Below, piece by piece: positions 43,483-52,486 of a DNA stretch of 64,000 bases. The notes under the pieces are model-generated. The model saw only the letters and a program-made list of their open reading frames with translations, was not told the origin of the DNA and did no database searches. Position numbers and translations under genes: made by a program. Origin of the DNA: Arthrobacter sp. SPG23 (GTDB taxonomy: Bacteria > Actinomycetota > Actinomycetes > Actinomycetales > Micrococcaceae); the NCBI RefSeq assembly GCF_000876655.1, contig NZ_JYCN01000014.1, forward strand, positions 124,001-188,000, written 5' to 3'. The first letter of the stretch is position 1; the number at the start of each line of letters is the position of its first letter.

Positions 43483-44109
43483 ATGAGCACCACCGGATCC
43501 ATTGCTGCCGAGGCCCGGACCGCACGCATGGAGCGTTCCACGAGCGAATCGTCCGTGCTCGTCGAAATCAATCTTGACGGCACGGGCATCTCGGACATCA
43601 GCACCTCGGTTCCGTTCTACGACCACATGCTGACGGCGTTGTGCAAGCACTCGCTCATCGACATGACGGTCAAAGCTACCGGCGACATCCACATCGACGT
43701 CCACCACACCGTGGAGGACGTAGCCATCACCTTTGGCGAGGTACTTCGCACAGCCCTGGGCAACAAGGCCGGCATCCGCCGCTTCGGCGAAGCCACGGTG
43801 CCCCTGGACGAAGCCCTGGCCCACGCCGTGGTTGACGTCTCCGGACGCCCCTACCTGGTGCACGGCGGGGAGCCTGCGGGCCAGGAATACCACCTGATCG
43901 GCGGGCACTTCACGGGTTCGCTGACCCGTCACGTGTTCGAAGCCATCACCCTGCACGCCGGCATCTGCCTGCACATGAACGTCATCGCGGGCCGGGATCC
44001 GCACCACATCGTGGAGGCCCAGTTCAAGGCTTTTGCGCGGGCGTTGCGCGCAGCCGTGGAACCTGATCCCCGCGTGGAGGGCATCCCCTCCACCAAGGGT
44101 GCACTGTGA
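43483..44109 (+). CDS. hisB: imidazoleglycerol-phosphate dehydratase
   Basis: Dehydrates imidazole glycerol phosphate. The 208-residue monofunctional protein has duplicated metal motifs: D-V-H-H-T-V-E-D near residue 72 and D-P-H-H-I-V-E-A near residue 170, with F-Y-D-H-M-L-T-A earlier. AAAGGA precedes the ATG. Its TGA overlaps the hisH GTG. Confidence 0.97.
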   Translation: MSTTGSIAAEARTARMERSTSESSVLVEINLDGTGISDISTSVPFYDHMLTALCKHSLIDMTVKATGDIHIDVHHTVEDVAITFGEVLRTALGNKAGIRRFGEATVPLDEALAHAVVDVSGRPYLVHGGEPAGQEYHLIGGHFTGSLTRHVFEAITLHAGICLHMNVIAGRDPHHIVEAQFKAFARALRAAVEPDPRVEGIPSTKGAL

Positions 44110-44867
44110 CCGGCCCGGTCCTTCGCGACGGAGCTATTTTTGATCCTGCCGCGAATGCGAAGCCGGCGTCTCCCGAGGGCAAGCCCACTGTCACCGTCCT
44201 GGACTACGGCTCCGGGAACGTCCGCTCAGCCGTGCGGGCTCTGGAGCGTGCAGGCGCCGAGGTGATCCTCAGCGCCAAGCCGGAAGACGTACTGAATGCC
44301 GACGGACTGCTGGTGCCGGGGGTCGGCGCCTTCGAAACCGTCATGCGCGAACTCAAGGCAGTGGACGCCATCCGGATGATCGGCCGGCGCGTCGCAGGCG
44401 GCCGTCCCGTCCTGGGCATCTGCGTAGGCCTCCAAGTGCTTTTCGAAGCCGGAGTGGAGCACGGCACCGAAGCGGAGGGCATGGGGGAATGGCCCGGCAA
44501 AGTTGAACTGCTGCCTGCCGAAGTGGTGCCCCACATGGGCTGGAACACCGTGAAGGTTCCGGAAGGATCCAGGCTCTTCGAGGGCGTCGAAAACGAACGC
44601 TTCTACTTTGTCCACTCCTACGGTGTGCAGCACTGGGACTTTGACGTCATCCAGCCCCGCATGGCGGCCCCGCTCGTCACGTGGTCCGAGCACGGCGCAC
44701 CGTTCGTCGCCGCCGTGGAGAACGGGCCGCTGTGCGCCACCCAGTTCCACCCGGAAAAGTCCGGCGACGCCGGCGCCCGGCTGCTCCGCAACTGGGTCAA
44801 CAGCCTGCGGCGCGGCCAGGGTGCCGCCCCCGCAGCCGCCCCTGCCGGTACCGGACCGGCCGCCTAG
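44106..44867 (+). CDS. hisH: imidazole glycerol phosphate synthase subunit HisH
   Basis: Glutamine amidotransferase supplying ammonia to HisF. The 253-residue protein has [10 protein letters not shown], the oxyanion P-G-V-G-A-F, the nucleophile Cys in [10 protein letters not shown] (about residue 103), and the His/Glu pair in T-Q-F-H-P-E-K-S. It has an extra 30 residues at the N-terminus and an Ala/Pro-rich tail. GTG overlaps the hisB stop. Confidence 0.95.
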   Translation: MTGPVLRDGAIFDPAANAKPASPEGKPTVTVLDYGSGNVRSAVRALERAGAEVILSAKPEDVLNADGLLVPGVGAFETVMRELKAVDAIRMIGRRVAGGRPVLGICVGLQVLFEAGVEHGTEAEGMGEWPGKVELLPAEVVPHMGWNTVKVPEGSRLFEGVENERFYFVHSYGVQHWDFDVIQPRMAAPLVTWSEHGAPFVAAVENGPLCATQFHPEKSGDAGARLLRNWVNSLRRGQGAAPAAAPAGTGPAA

Positions 44868-45026
44868 ATGTGGTCGATCGTCCTGATGGGCCTCGCCGGC
44901 CTGCTCGTCGGCGGGGCGTTGTCCTTCAGGCAGCAGCACAAGCCCCTCTGGACCCAGATCGTTTTCTACATTCTGGCCGGAATGGCGCTGCTGGCCGCCT
45001 ACCTGCTTACCCTGCCGGCCAGCTAG
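44868..45026 (+). CDS. 52-residue two-helix membrane protein in his operon
   Basis: The ATG directly abuts the hisH TAG. It encodes M-W-S-I-V-L-M-G-L-A-G-L-L-V-G-G, a polar turn (R-Q-Q-H-K), and a second helix ending in L-T-L-P-A-S. Coding potential is supported by codon pattern, the tight junction and the two clean helices. Function unknown. It probably is translated by coupling to hisH. Confidence 0.65.
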   Translation: MWSIVLMGLAGLLVGGALSFRQQHKPLWTQIVFYILAGMALLAAYLLTLPAS

Positions 45027-45080
45027 CCGGGCCCGAACCTCCCGATCAACGCAGCTTCACTACAACCTGAGGACCTGAAG

Positions 45081-45827
45081 ATGACCACCGAAACGCCGCT
45101 GCCCGTACTGGAACTGCTGCCCGCCGTCGACGTCGTGAACGGCCAGGCGGTCCGCCTGGTCCAGGGCGAAGCCGGCAGCGAGACGAGCTACGGCACGCCG
45201 CTGGAAGCTGCGCTCAACTGGCAGGAACAGGGCGCCGAGTGGGTCCACCTTGTGGACTTGGATGCCGCCTTCGGCCGCGGCTCGAACGCGGAACTGCTCC
45301 GCGAAGTGGTGGGCCGGCTGGACATCAAGGTGGAACTTTCCGGCGGCCTGCGCGATGATGAGTCGCTCGAAAAGGCCCTGGACCTGGGCGTTGCCCGCGT
45401 GAACCTTGGCACCGCTGCCCTCGAAAACCCGGAGTGGACGGCGCGCGCCATCGACCGCTTTGGCGACAAGATCGCCGTCGGCCTCGACGTTCGCGGAACC
45501 ACGCTGGCAGGCCGTGGCTGGACCAAGGAAGGCGGCGACCTCTGGGACGTGCTGGCACGCCTTGAAGAGGCCGGCTGCGCCCGCTATGTGGTCACCGACG
45601 TCACCAAGGACGGCACCCTGCAGGGCCCCAACGTTGAGCTGCTCCGCCAGATGGTGGAAAAGACGGGTAAGCCGGTGGTGGCCTCGGGCGGCATCTCCAG
45701 CCTGGAAGACCTCAAGGTCCTGCGCTCCCTTGTTCCCCTGGGCGTTGAAGGCGCCATCGTTGGCAAGGCGCTCTACGCCGGTGCGTTCACGCTGCCGGAA
45801 GCGCTGGATGTAGCCGGCCGCCGCTAG
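45081..45827 (+). CDS. priA: bifunctional HisA/TrpF isomerase PriA
   Basis: Isomerises both ProFAR (histidine) and PRA (tryptophan); actinobacteria use it because they lack a separate trpF. The 248-residue barrel has the catalytic Asp in [10 protein letters not shown] (residue 16 region) and the second Asp in [14 protein letters not shown] (about 175), with phosphate sites S-G-G-L-R and A-S-G-G-I-S-S. Dual function is inferred from lineage. Confidence 0.93.
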   Translation: MTTETPLPVLELLPAVDVVNGQAVRLVQGEAGSETSYGTPLEAALNWQEQGAEWVHLVDLDAAFGRGSNAELLREVVGRLDIKVELSGGLRDDESLEKALDLGVARVNLGTAALENPEWTARAIDRFGDKIAVGLDVRGTTLAGRGWTKEGGDLWDVLARLEEAGCARYVVTDVTKDGTLQGPNVELLRQMVEKTGKPVVASGGISSLEDLKVLRSLVPLGVEGAIVGKALYAGAFTLPEALDVAGRR

Positions 45828-45840
45828 GCAGGCAGCCATC

Positions 45841-46740
45841 ATGGAACAGCGACCTCCAGCTTCCCGGGAACTGCCCGGCCACATCGCGGCCGCCCTGGCC
45901 GGCTCCGGCGGCGCCACGGATTCCGCCGGGCAGCCCTGGGCGGGCCGCAGCCTCGCCGGCGAGGATGCGAAGATCCATAACTTCGAGGACGACGACGGCA
46001 CGGCCGACGCCGGTTTCCTCGCCGCCGTCACGGCTCTCCGCTCGGCCGCGGGCGACGAAGCTGCCGTGGTGGCGTCCCTGGCCAACGCCCGGGTTTTCGT
46101 TCCGATCGTTGCCCAGCTGGCCGAAGAGAGCGAACACCCGGCCGGTCCGGAAGGTCAGCAGCACGGGGACAAGCTCCACGGGGATAAGCAAGCGGATATG
46201 GCGCTCGTAACGCTGAAGGCGCCGGACGGGCGGACGGCGATGCCCGTCTTCACGTCGGCCGCGGCGCTGGAAGCGTGGCACCCGCAGGCCCGGCCGGTGG
46301 CGGTGTATGCCGCCCGGGCGGCACTGTCCGCGGTGTCCGAAGGTGCCGAACTCCTGGTCCTGGACCCCGGCTCCGAGTACACGTTCGTCGTCCGCCGGCC
46401 GGCCGTCTGGGCCCTCGCCCAGCAGCAGGAATGGCTGCCGTCCTACGCAGATCCCGAGCTTGCCCGCGCCATGGCGGAGGCAACAGCCGGCTACCCGCCC
46501 GTGCGGCGTGTCGAACTCGCGCCGGGAGGCGGTGTCGCCTCGGCAACAGCCGGCGGCGCTATTGTGCCGGGCGGCGGTCCGGGCCCGGAGCTCCGGGTGG
46601 TGTTGTACCTGGCAGACGGCCTGGATGCGGCCGGCGTCCAGGCGCTAGTGGCAGGACTTAACGCCGAGTGGTCCCGGAATGCAGTCTTCGCCGAGCGGGT
46701 TGACTCGATCGAGGTAAAGTTGCAGCGCGTAGCAGAGTAG
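45841..46740 (+). CDS. SseB family protein
   Basis: A 299-residue protein matching the SseB pattern in its middle (about residues 70-200): V-F-V-P-I-V, D-G-R-T-A-M-P-V-F-T-S-A-A-A-L-E-A-W, then E-L-L-V-L-D-P-G-S. The N-terminal 50 residues are Ala/Gly-rich. The C-terminal part is less conserved. It lies 13 bases after priA and before an MFS gene, the usual actinobacterial neighbourhood of infC. Role unknown. Confidence 0.8.
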   Translation: MEQRPPASRELPGHIAAALAGSGGATDSAGQPWAGRSLAGEDAKIHNFEDDDGTADAGFLAAVTALRSAAGDEAAVVASLANARVFVPIVAQLAEESEHPAGPEGQQHGDKLHGDKQADMALVTLKAPDGRTAMPVFTSAAALEAWHPQARPVAVYAARAALSAVSEGAELLVLDPGSEYTFVVRRPAVWALAQQQEWLPSYADPELARAMAEATAGYPPVRRVELAPGGGVASATAGGAIVPGGGPGPELRVVLYLADGLDAAGVQALVAGLNAEWSRNAVFAERVDSIEVKLQRVAE

Positions 46741-46798
46741 CCGGCGGCAGGCGGGGCACACCCCGGTCCTCCCTCCGACAGGATGAAGGACGTAGCCC

Positions 46799-48109
46799 GT
46801 GAATTTCGCTCTTTACAAGGAGCTCTTGGCAGTCAGGCCCATCAGGCGTCTGCTGACTGTCGGAATGATAGCCCGCATTCCGCACTCCGCGGCCGGAGTG
46901 CTGCTGACGCTGCACATCGTCCTGACCCTGGGCGAGGGTTATGCCGCCGCCGGGGCCGCGGCAGCGGTGATGACCATTGGCATCGCCCTCGGTGCACCGT
47001 GGCGGGGGCGGCGGGTGGACACCGTAGGCCTTCGCAAGGCATTGATTCCTTCCGTGGTCTCGGAGACTGTCATCTGGTCCGTGGTGCCGCATGTTTCCTA
47101 CCAGTGGCTGCTGGCGCTCGTGTTCGTCGGGGGACTCCTCACGCTGCCCATCTTCAGCGTGGTGCGACAGTCCCTGGGCGTGCTGGCAAGCGGCGAGCAG
47201 CGGCGGACGGCATTCGCGCTGGATGCGATCTCCACGGAACTGGTCTTTATGCTCGGCCCGGCCGCCGGCGCCATTGTGGCCACCGCCGGGTACTCGGTTG
47301 TCGGGCTGACCGTGGTGGGCGTCTGCACGTCCGTGGCCGGACTCTTCCTGATGCGGTTCAACCCGCCCACCCGCAGTGCGGCGCCGGATGAAGAATACGA
47401 AACGGACCAGCAGGAAGGCGCGGAAGTTGCGGTCGTCGCGGCGTCTCCGGCGCACCTGCAGGAAGCAGCGGCGGAACTCGCTCCCGTAGCGGCCGGTGAG
47501 CTCCGTCGCTCAGGCTTGCGGCACACGGTGGCACACAACTTCGCCTGGTTTACCGCAGCCGTGGCGGCGGTCTTCGCCGTGGCCGCCGGGGCAGGCATGG
47601 TGCTCAGCGGCACGGACGTGGGGATCGTTGCCGCATTGGAGACCGGGGGGCATCAGGCGGAGATCGGGCTGGTCTTTCTCTTCTGGTGCGCGGCTTCCGT
47701 GGTCGGCGGCCTCCTCTACGGCGCGATGCACCGGCCGGTTTCGCCGATTCTCCTCCTGCTCGGCATGGCCGCCCTCACCATCCCGATGGGGTTCGCCCGG
47801 GACACGCTGACGCTGTGCCTGCTGTCGTTGCTGCCCGGGTTGCTGTGTGCTCCGGTCCTGTCCGCTGCGTCGGAAAAGGTGGCGGACCTTGTGGAGGAGG
47901 CCCGCCGCGGCGAGGCCATGGGCTGGTACGGGTCCGCGCTCACCGCCGGCGTGGCCCTCGGCGCTCCCCTGGCGGGGGTGTTCATCGACGGAATCGGGCC
48001 GTCCGCCGGATTTGTTTCGGTGGGCGCTGCCGGGGTTGTGCTCTGCCTGTTCGGCCTGGCGCTGCAGCACCGGAGGCGCCGGCGCGGCGTGGTTGCCGAG
48101 GCCGGCTAA
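46799..48109 (+). CDS. MFS transporter
   Basis: A 436-residue transporter with about 12 hydrophobic helices in two sets of six, divided by a charged loop (about residues 190-235: Glu-rich and Ala-rich). The first loop has G-A-P-W-R-G-R-R-V-D-T-V-G-L-R, the MFS motif A variant. The substrate cannot be predicted. GTG start. The terminator at 48127-48171 follows directly. Confidence 0.85.
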   Translation: MNFALYKELLAVRPIRRLLTVGMIARIPHSAAGVLLTLHIVLTLGEGYAAAGAAAAVMTIGIALGAPWRGRRVDTVGLRKALIPSVVSETVIWSVVPHVSYQWLLALVFVGGLLTLPIFSVVRQSLGVLASGEQRRTAFALDAISTELVFMLGPAAGAIVATAGYSVVGLTVVGVCTSVAGLFLMRFNPPTRSAAPDEEYETDQQEGAEVAVVAASPAHLQEAAAELAPVAAGELRRSGLRHTVAHNFAWFTAAVAAVFAVAAGAGMVLSGTDVGIVAALETGGHQAEIGLVFLFWCAASVVGGLLYGAMHRPVSPILLLLGMAALTIPMGFARDTLTLCLLSLLPGLLCAPVLSAASEKVADLVEEARRGEAMGWYGSALTAGVALGAPLAGVFIDGIGPSAGFVSVGAAGVVLCLFGLALQHRRRRRGVVAEAG

Positions 48110-48126
48110 ATTCCCGGACAGACACG

Positions 48127-48171
48127 ACGACGGCGGCGGGCGGACCGGATTGGTCCGCCCGCCGCCGTCGT
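48127..48171. terminator. bidirectional terminator, MFS / DUF1844
   Basis: A 20-base perfect inverted repeat (48127-48146 and 48152-48171) with a 5-base loop sits between the convergent stop codons. It has no long T-run on either side. Confidence 0.6.
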
Positions 48172-48188
48172 GCGACCCGTTGAAGTGC

Positions 48189-48587
48189 CTAGTTAACCGG
48201 CCCGGTGTACTTTTCCCCCGGACCCTTGCCGGGGGCGTCCGGAATGATCGACTCCTCGCGGAACGCCAACTGCAGGGAACGCAGCCCGTCGCGCAACGGG
48301 CCGGCGTGCTGGGAACCAATCTCCGGCGCTGCGGCGGTCACGAGTCCGGCCAGGGCGGTGATCAGCTTACGGGCCTCATCCAGGTCCTTGAGCTCCTCGG
48401 CATTTTCCTCGGCGGCAAGGCCGAGCTTGACGGCCGACGCGCTCATGAGGTGCACAGCGGCGGTGGTGATGACCTCGATGGCAGGGACCTCGGAGATGTC
48501 GCGGATCTGCTGCGACACCTGCTCCTGGCCGTCCCGCTGACCGGCGGCGGGCTCGAAAACGTGTGAATTACTGTCTGAAGTGCTCAT
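48189..48587 (-). CDS. DUF1844 protein
   Basis: A 132-residue protein with the DUF1844 core (about residues 25-110): I-R-D-I-S-E-V-P-A-I-E-V-I-T-T-A-A-V-H-L-M-type block, L-G-L-A-A-E-E-N, and D-L-D-E-A-R-K-L-I-T-A-L-A-G-L. It is cytoplasmic and helical. It lies next to infC, as in most actinobacteria. Function unknown. Confidence 0.85.
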   Translation of the reverse strand: MSTSDSNSHVFEPAAGQRDGQEQVSQQIRDISEVPAIEVITTAAVHLMSASAVKLGLAAEENAEELKDLDEARKLITALAGLVTAAAPEIGSQHAGPLRDGLRSLQLAFREESIIPDAPGKGPGEKYTGPVN

Positions 48588-48931
48588 ACTGGTAAGCTTG
48601 TCACAGACCGACTGAATGTCGTTATTTTTCTATGTGGAACCAGCTACTGCGAATGTGCAGTATCCGGGCTTCAGTCTGTAGAATCGACTTCAGTTTGCAA
48701 GCGGAGTTCTCTCCCACCCGCGTCAGCCGTTTTCCCGGAAGTCATTTCCGCGGAAGCCAAGGTTGCCGGGTACTTGGTCGGGCGGTCCACGGCAGCGTCA
48801 GTTGCCAGGAACGCGTACAGCCTCTCCGGAGGCGGCGTACATCCGATCTTCGAGGCCTTCGATTGCTCCGGCAATTGGGGGCCTTCTCTATTTGCCGGTG
48901 GAATACTCATCTCAACCACAGGAGTTCTAAC
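48588..48931 (+). promoter_or_regulatory. infC promoter region and long leader
   Basis: 344 bases without a gene. A TAGAAT box at 48679-48684 could start the infC-rpmI-rplT mRNA near 48691, leaving a leader of about 240 bases. IF3/L20 operons are often autoregulated by L20 binding the leader. I see GC-rich inverted segments but no defined L20 site. Confidence 0.45.
48920..48924 (+). promoter_or_regulatory. ribosome site that fixes the ATT start of infC
   Basis: AGGAG with a 7-base gap to ATT 48932. No ATG, GTG or TTG in frame lies near it. Confidence 0.75.
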
Positions 48932-50029
48932 ATTAGCGAGCCAAGAATCAATGAGCGTATCCGCGTCCCCGAGGTGCGGCTGGTCGGCCCTGCAGGTGAA
49001 CAGGTAGGAATCGTCCGTATTGAGGACGCCCTGCGTTTGGCTGCCGAGTCCGACCTTGATCTCGTTGAAGTTGCACCGCAGGCCAAGCCTCCGGTGTGCA
49101 AGCTGATGGACTTCGGCAAGTACAAGTACGAAGCCGCTGTCAAGGCACGCGAGGCCCGGAAGAACCAGACCAACACGGTTCTCAAGGAAATCCGTTTCCG
49201 GCTGAAGATCGACACCCACGACTACGAGACCAAGCGCGGCCACGCCCTCCGCTTCCTCGGCGCCGGGGACAAGGTCAAGGCCATGATCCAGTTCCGCGGC
49301 CGCGAACAGCAGCGTCCGGAAATGGGCATCCGCCTGCTCCAGCGCTTCGCCGACGACGTCGCCGAAGTGGGCGTTGTCGAGTCCAGCCCCCGTATCGACG
49401 GCCGCAACATGGTCATGGTTGTGGGTCCGCTGAAGAACAAGGCTGAGGCCAAGGCCGAAGCTCGCCGTGCGACGCAGCGCGCTGAAGCCAAGGCGCAGAA
49501 CGAAGCCAAGGCCAGCGGCCGTGTTGACGTCAGCCGCGACCAGCCCGCTATGACGCAGTCCCTTGCGGACCTGCTTCCTGAGGGTTTCGCGGTAAACACC
49601 GAAGAAGCAGCGCCCGAGGCCAGCACTGAGGCCGCTCCGGTCTCGGCCAGCGCCGAGGCACCTGCCGAAGCGGTTGCGGCACCGGAAGCCGAGGCCCCGG
49701 CCACGGAAGCTCCCAAGCAGGAAGCCCCGAAGCAGGAGGCCCCTGCCGAGGAAGCTCCCAAGGCGGCACCGGTCAAGGAAGCTCCGAAGCAGGAAGCTCC
49801 GAAGCAGGCAGCGCCGAAACGCGAGGCCCCCAAGGCAGCGCCGCGTCCTGCGGTCAGCAAGCCTGCAGCGGCCAAGGCACCTGAGGCGCCCAGGCCTGCA
49901 GCGGCCGCCCCCGTGGCGCCGAAGCCGGCCGGAGTGCCCTCGCCGCCCAAGCCGGTAGCACGGCCCGCTGCGCCCAAGCCTGCAGCACGGCCGGCCGCTC
50001 CCAAGCCGGGCACCAAGAAGACCAACTAG
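48932..50029 (+). CDS. infC: translation initiation factor IF-3 with long C-terminal extension, ATT start
   Basis: IF3 prevents early subunit joining and checks the start codon. The core (residues 1-168) has [15 protein letters not shown], the [14 protein letters not shown] linker, and the C-domain [11 protein letters not shown] as start codon fits: an ideal AGGAG site precedes it, homology begins at this point, and ATT also starts infC in E. coli, where IF3 represses its own translation. The rest (about 170-365) is an Ala/Pro/Glu/Lys-rich tail. Followed by rpmI and rplT. Confidence 0.9.
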   Translation: MSEPRINERIRVPEVRLVGPAGEQVGIVRIEDALRLAAESDLDLVEVAPQAKPPVCKLMDFGKYKYEAAVKAREARKNQTNTVLKEIRFRLKIDTHDYETKRGHALRFLGAGDKVKAMIQFRGREQQRPEMGIRLLQRFADDVAEVGVVESSPRIDGRNMVMVVGPLKNKAEAKAEARRATQRAEAKAQNEAKASGRVDVSRDQPAMTQSLADLLPEGFAVNTEEAAPEASTEAAPVSASAEAPAEAVAAPEAEAPATEAPKQEAPKQEAPAEEAPKAAPVKEAPKQEAPKQAAPKREAPKAAPRPAVSKPAAAKAPEAPRPAAAAPVAPKPAGVPSPPKPVARPAAPKPAARPAAPKPGTKKTN

Positions 50030-50145
50030 TTCAAAGCTGCGCGCAGCATCGCCCGCGCGCAGCAAGCAACCAGCACGCCGCCCGCAGGGGTGGCTGCACG
50101 AAAGACTGCAGACATGTCTGCGGATACGTAAGGAGATCGGTTCCC

Positions 50146-50340
50146 ATGCCGAAGATGAAGACCCACAGTGGTGCTAAGAAGCGCTTCAAGCTGACCGGCA
50201 GCGGCAAGCTGCGCCGCCAGCAGGCAAACCGCCGCCACTACCTCGAGCACAAGTCCTCCAGGCTGACCCGTCGCCTCGCCGGCGACAAGATCGTCTTCAA
50301 GGGCGACGCCAAGGTCATCCGGAAGATGCTCGGCATCTAA
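50146..50340 (+). CDS. rpmI: 50S ribosomal protein L35
   Basis: 64-residue basic protein with the L35 signature [15 protein letters not shown] and T-G-S-G-K. The ATG follows AAGGAGAT. It lies between infC and rplT, 116 bases after the infC stop. Confidence 0.97.
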   Translation: MPKMKTHSGAKKRFKLTGSGKLRRQQANRRHYLEHKSSRLTRRLAGDKIVFKGDAKVIRKMLGI

Positions 50341-50459
50341 GTTCCAAGTTCTCTGACAGCTCGCCACCTGGCAGCGGTCAACTACCAAAAAGGCTTCTCA
50401 GGCCAGCCGGTTGTTCCGGCAGTAGTCGCTTGGGATCAGAATTCTGAAGGAGTACGCAC

Positions 50460-50933
50460 GTGGCACGTGTGAAGAGGGCGGTCAACGCCCACAAGAAGCG
50501 CCGGGTTATCCTTGAACGCGCAAAGGGCTACCGTGGACAGCGTTCACGCCTGTACCGCAAGGCCAAAGAGCAGCTGCTGCACTCGTTTGTGTACAGCTAC
50601 GGTGACCGCAAGAAGAAGAAGGGCGACTTCCGCCGCCTGTGGATCCAGCGCATCAACGCTGCATCCCGCGCCAACGGCCTGACCTACAACCGTCTGATCC
50701 AGGGCCTGAAGGCCGCTGAGGTCGAGGTTGACCGCCGTATGCTGGCCGAGCTGGCTGTTTCCGACGCCAACGCTTTCGCCGCCCTGGTGCAGGTTGCCAA
50801 GGACTCGCTGCCTGCTGACACTTCCGCGCCGGCCGTCTCGGCTGAAGCCGCCCCGAAGGCCAAGGCTGCCAAGAAGCCTGCCGCCAAGAAGGCCGCTGCG
50901 AAGAAGCCTGCCGCCGAAGAGGCCGCCAAGTAG
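50460..50933 (+). CDS. rplT: 50S ribosomal protein L20, with basic tail
   Basis: L20 organises 23S rRNA and, in other bacteria, represses the operon. The core (about residues 1-118) has [23 protein letters not shown] and [12 protein letters not shown]. The last 30 residues are an Ala/Lys/Pro-rich histone-like tail. It starts with GTG after GAAGGAG. No terminator is obvious after it; the methyltransferase has its own promoter. Confidence 0.97.
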   Translation: MARVKRAVNAHKKRRVILERAKGYRGQRSRLYRKAKEQLLHSFVYSYGDRKKKKGDFRRLWIQRINAASRANGLTYNRLIQGLKAAEVEVDRRMLAELAVSDANAFAALVQVAKDSLPADTSAPAVSAEAAPKAKAAKKPAAKKAAAKKPAAEEAAK

Positions 50934-50986
50934 CACCCGTTCTGGGTAGTTCAAGGACTGGTGGCAACAGCCACTAAAGTTCTTAT

Positions 50987-51883
50987 ATGAACGAAACCGG
51001 GCGCCCGCAAGATTTTCCACTCTCCAACCCCCGAGCTGATCGGGTGAGGGATGTGGCAAAGCTTGCCGGGCGCCCGGCCCGTTTAAAGCGCGGGCAGTTC
51101 CTGGCTGAGGGGCCGCAGGCTGTCCGGGAGGCCCTGGTGCTGCATCAGAAAAGAATTGCGGCGGGGGAGCCCGGGGTGGTCCACGAAGTATTCGCCAGCG
51201 AAGCCTGCCTGGACCGGTACCCCGAATTCGAGGAGCTGGCCGACGGTGTCAACGCCCGGCTCGCCACGGACGAGGTGCTCGCCGCCATGGCGGACACCGT
51301 CAATCCCCAAGGCATCATCGCCGTTTGCGCCTTCGTGGACGTGGCCCTTGACGCAGTGCTCGACGCCGGGCCCGGTCTGATCGCCGTCCTGTGCCAGGTA
51401 CGGGATCCCGGCAACGCGGGAACCGTCCTGCGGGCGGCCGACGCTGCCGGGGCCGACGCCGTCGTACTGACCGCCTCCAGCGTGGATATCTACAACCCCA
51501 AGGCCGTCCGCTCCACCGCCGGCTCATTGTTCCACCTCCCCGTGGTCCTCGGCGCCGACCTGGAAGAGCTGGCCAGCGCCTGCCGCGAACACGGTATCGG
51601 CATCCTGGCCGCAGACGGATACGGCCAGCTGGACCTTGACCAGCTCCAGGACGAAAACGCCGCCCGGAGGCTGGGCGCTTCCGGCGCTGGCTCGGCCTAT
51701 GATCTTGGGCAGCCCACCGCGTGGTTGTTCGGCAACGAGGCCCAGGGTTTGTCGGACGCCGAACTGTCGCTTGCCGACCACCGGGTGGCCGTTCCTGTCT
51801 ACGGCTCCGCGGAAAGCCTGAACGTGGGCACAGCGGCCACGGTGTGCCTCTACGCAAGTGCGCGTTCGCAGAAGCGGGCCTGA
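50987..51883 (+). CDS. SpoU-type (TrmH) RNA 2'-O-methyltransferase
   Basis: A 298-residue SPOUT methyltransferase. The N-terminal substrate-binding part (about 1-105) has R-G-Q-F-L-A-E-G-P-Q-A-V. The knot domain has Q-V-R-D-P-G-N-A-G-T (motif 1, about 138), L-F-G-N-E-A-Q-G (motif 2), and V-P-V-Y-G-S-A-E-S-L-N-V (motif 3). It probably methylates rRNA; the site is unknown. TAAAGT (50975-50980) is 6 bases before the ATG: leaderless. Confidence 0.9.
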   Translation: MNETGRPQDFPLSNPRADRVRDVAKLAGRPARLKRGQFLAEGPQAVREALVLHQKRIAAGEPGVVHEVFASEACLDRYPEFEELADGVNARLATDEVLAAMADTVNPQGIIAVCAFVDVALDAVLDAGPGLIAVLCQVRDPGNAGTVLRAADAAGADAVVLTASSVDIYNPKAVRSTAGSLFHLPVVLGADLEELASACREHGIGILAADGYGQLDLDQLQDENAARRLGASGAGSAYDLGQPTAWLFGNEAQGLSDAELSLADHRVAVPVYGSAESLNVGTAATVCLYASARSQKRA

Positions 51884-51891
51884 ACGCAAAA

Positions 51892-51923
51892 GGCGGGGGC
51901 CCACCTTCCGGTGGGCCCCCGCC
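51892..51923 (+). terminator. terminator after the SpoU methyltransferase
   Basis: A 14-base perfect stem with loop TTCC, 8 bases after the stop codon. It is followed by GTCGTAATT and may also serve the convergent GlsB gene. Confidence 0.6.
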
Positions 51924-51977
51924 GTCGTAATTTCCACCATCCGGCACCTTGGGTGCCTTAAGCGGTGGTGAGTGTCG

Positions 51978-52244
51978 TTATGTGGTCTTGCTCCTGCCGG
52001 TGATGAAGCCGTAGATTCCGGCGACAACCAGGCCGCCGACGATGGCGAGAAGCCAGGAACCGAGGTTCCAGAATTCCATTTTGCCGCCGCCGAACAACAG
52101 GTCGCCGATCCAGCCGCCGACGATGGCGCCGACAACACCAAGAACGAGGCTGGTGACCCAGCCGCCGCCGACCTTGCCAGGCATGATTGCCTTGACGATT
52201 GCTCCTACAATGAGTCCGAGAATGATCCAGCCAAGAAAGCCCAT
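51978..52244 (-). CDS. GlsB/YeaQ/YmgE family membrane protein
   Basis: An 88-residue three-helix membrane protein of the transglycosylase-associated family, with the typical G-L-I-V-G-A-I-V-K-A-I-M-P-G and a G-W-I-G-D-L-L-F-G. AGGAGG precedes the ATG. Such proteins respond to envelope stress in other bacteria; the role is not clear. The 242 bases after it hold nothing recognisable apart from the CDF promoter. Confidence 0.85.
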   Translation of the reverse strand: MGFLGWIILGLIVGAIVKAIMPGKVGGGWVTSLVLGVVGAIVGGWIGDLLFGGGKMEFWNLGSWLLAIVGGLVVAGIYGFITGRSKTT

Positions 52245-52486
52245 GTCTCCTCCTACATATTCGTCGGAACTCTCTACGGGTCCCGATTATGGATTCAAGC
52301 TAACACAGGTGTGATTGCTTGTCAGCAGGCTTAGTTTCAATGTTTTTGGTGTCGCCCGCAGTGCCCCGCATTGGCCCCTTGCGCGTCGGGCAGCGGCAGG
52401 CGGGTACGGTATTCCTTGCGGGCATCAGCATTGCGCGGTGATCGCACCTGCAAATTTCCGGCAATCCCTGAAGAGGAGAAGCTCAC

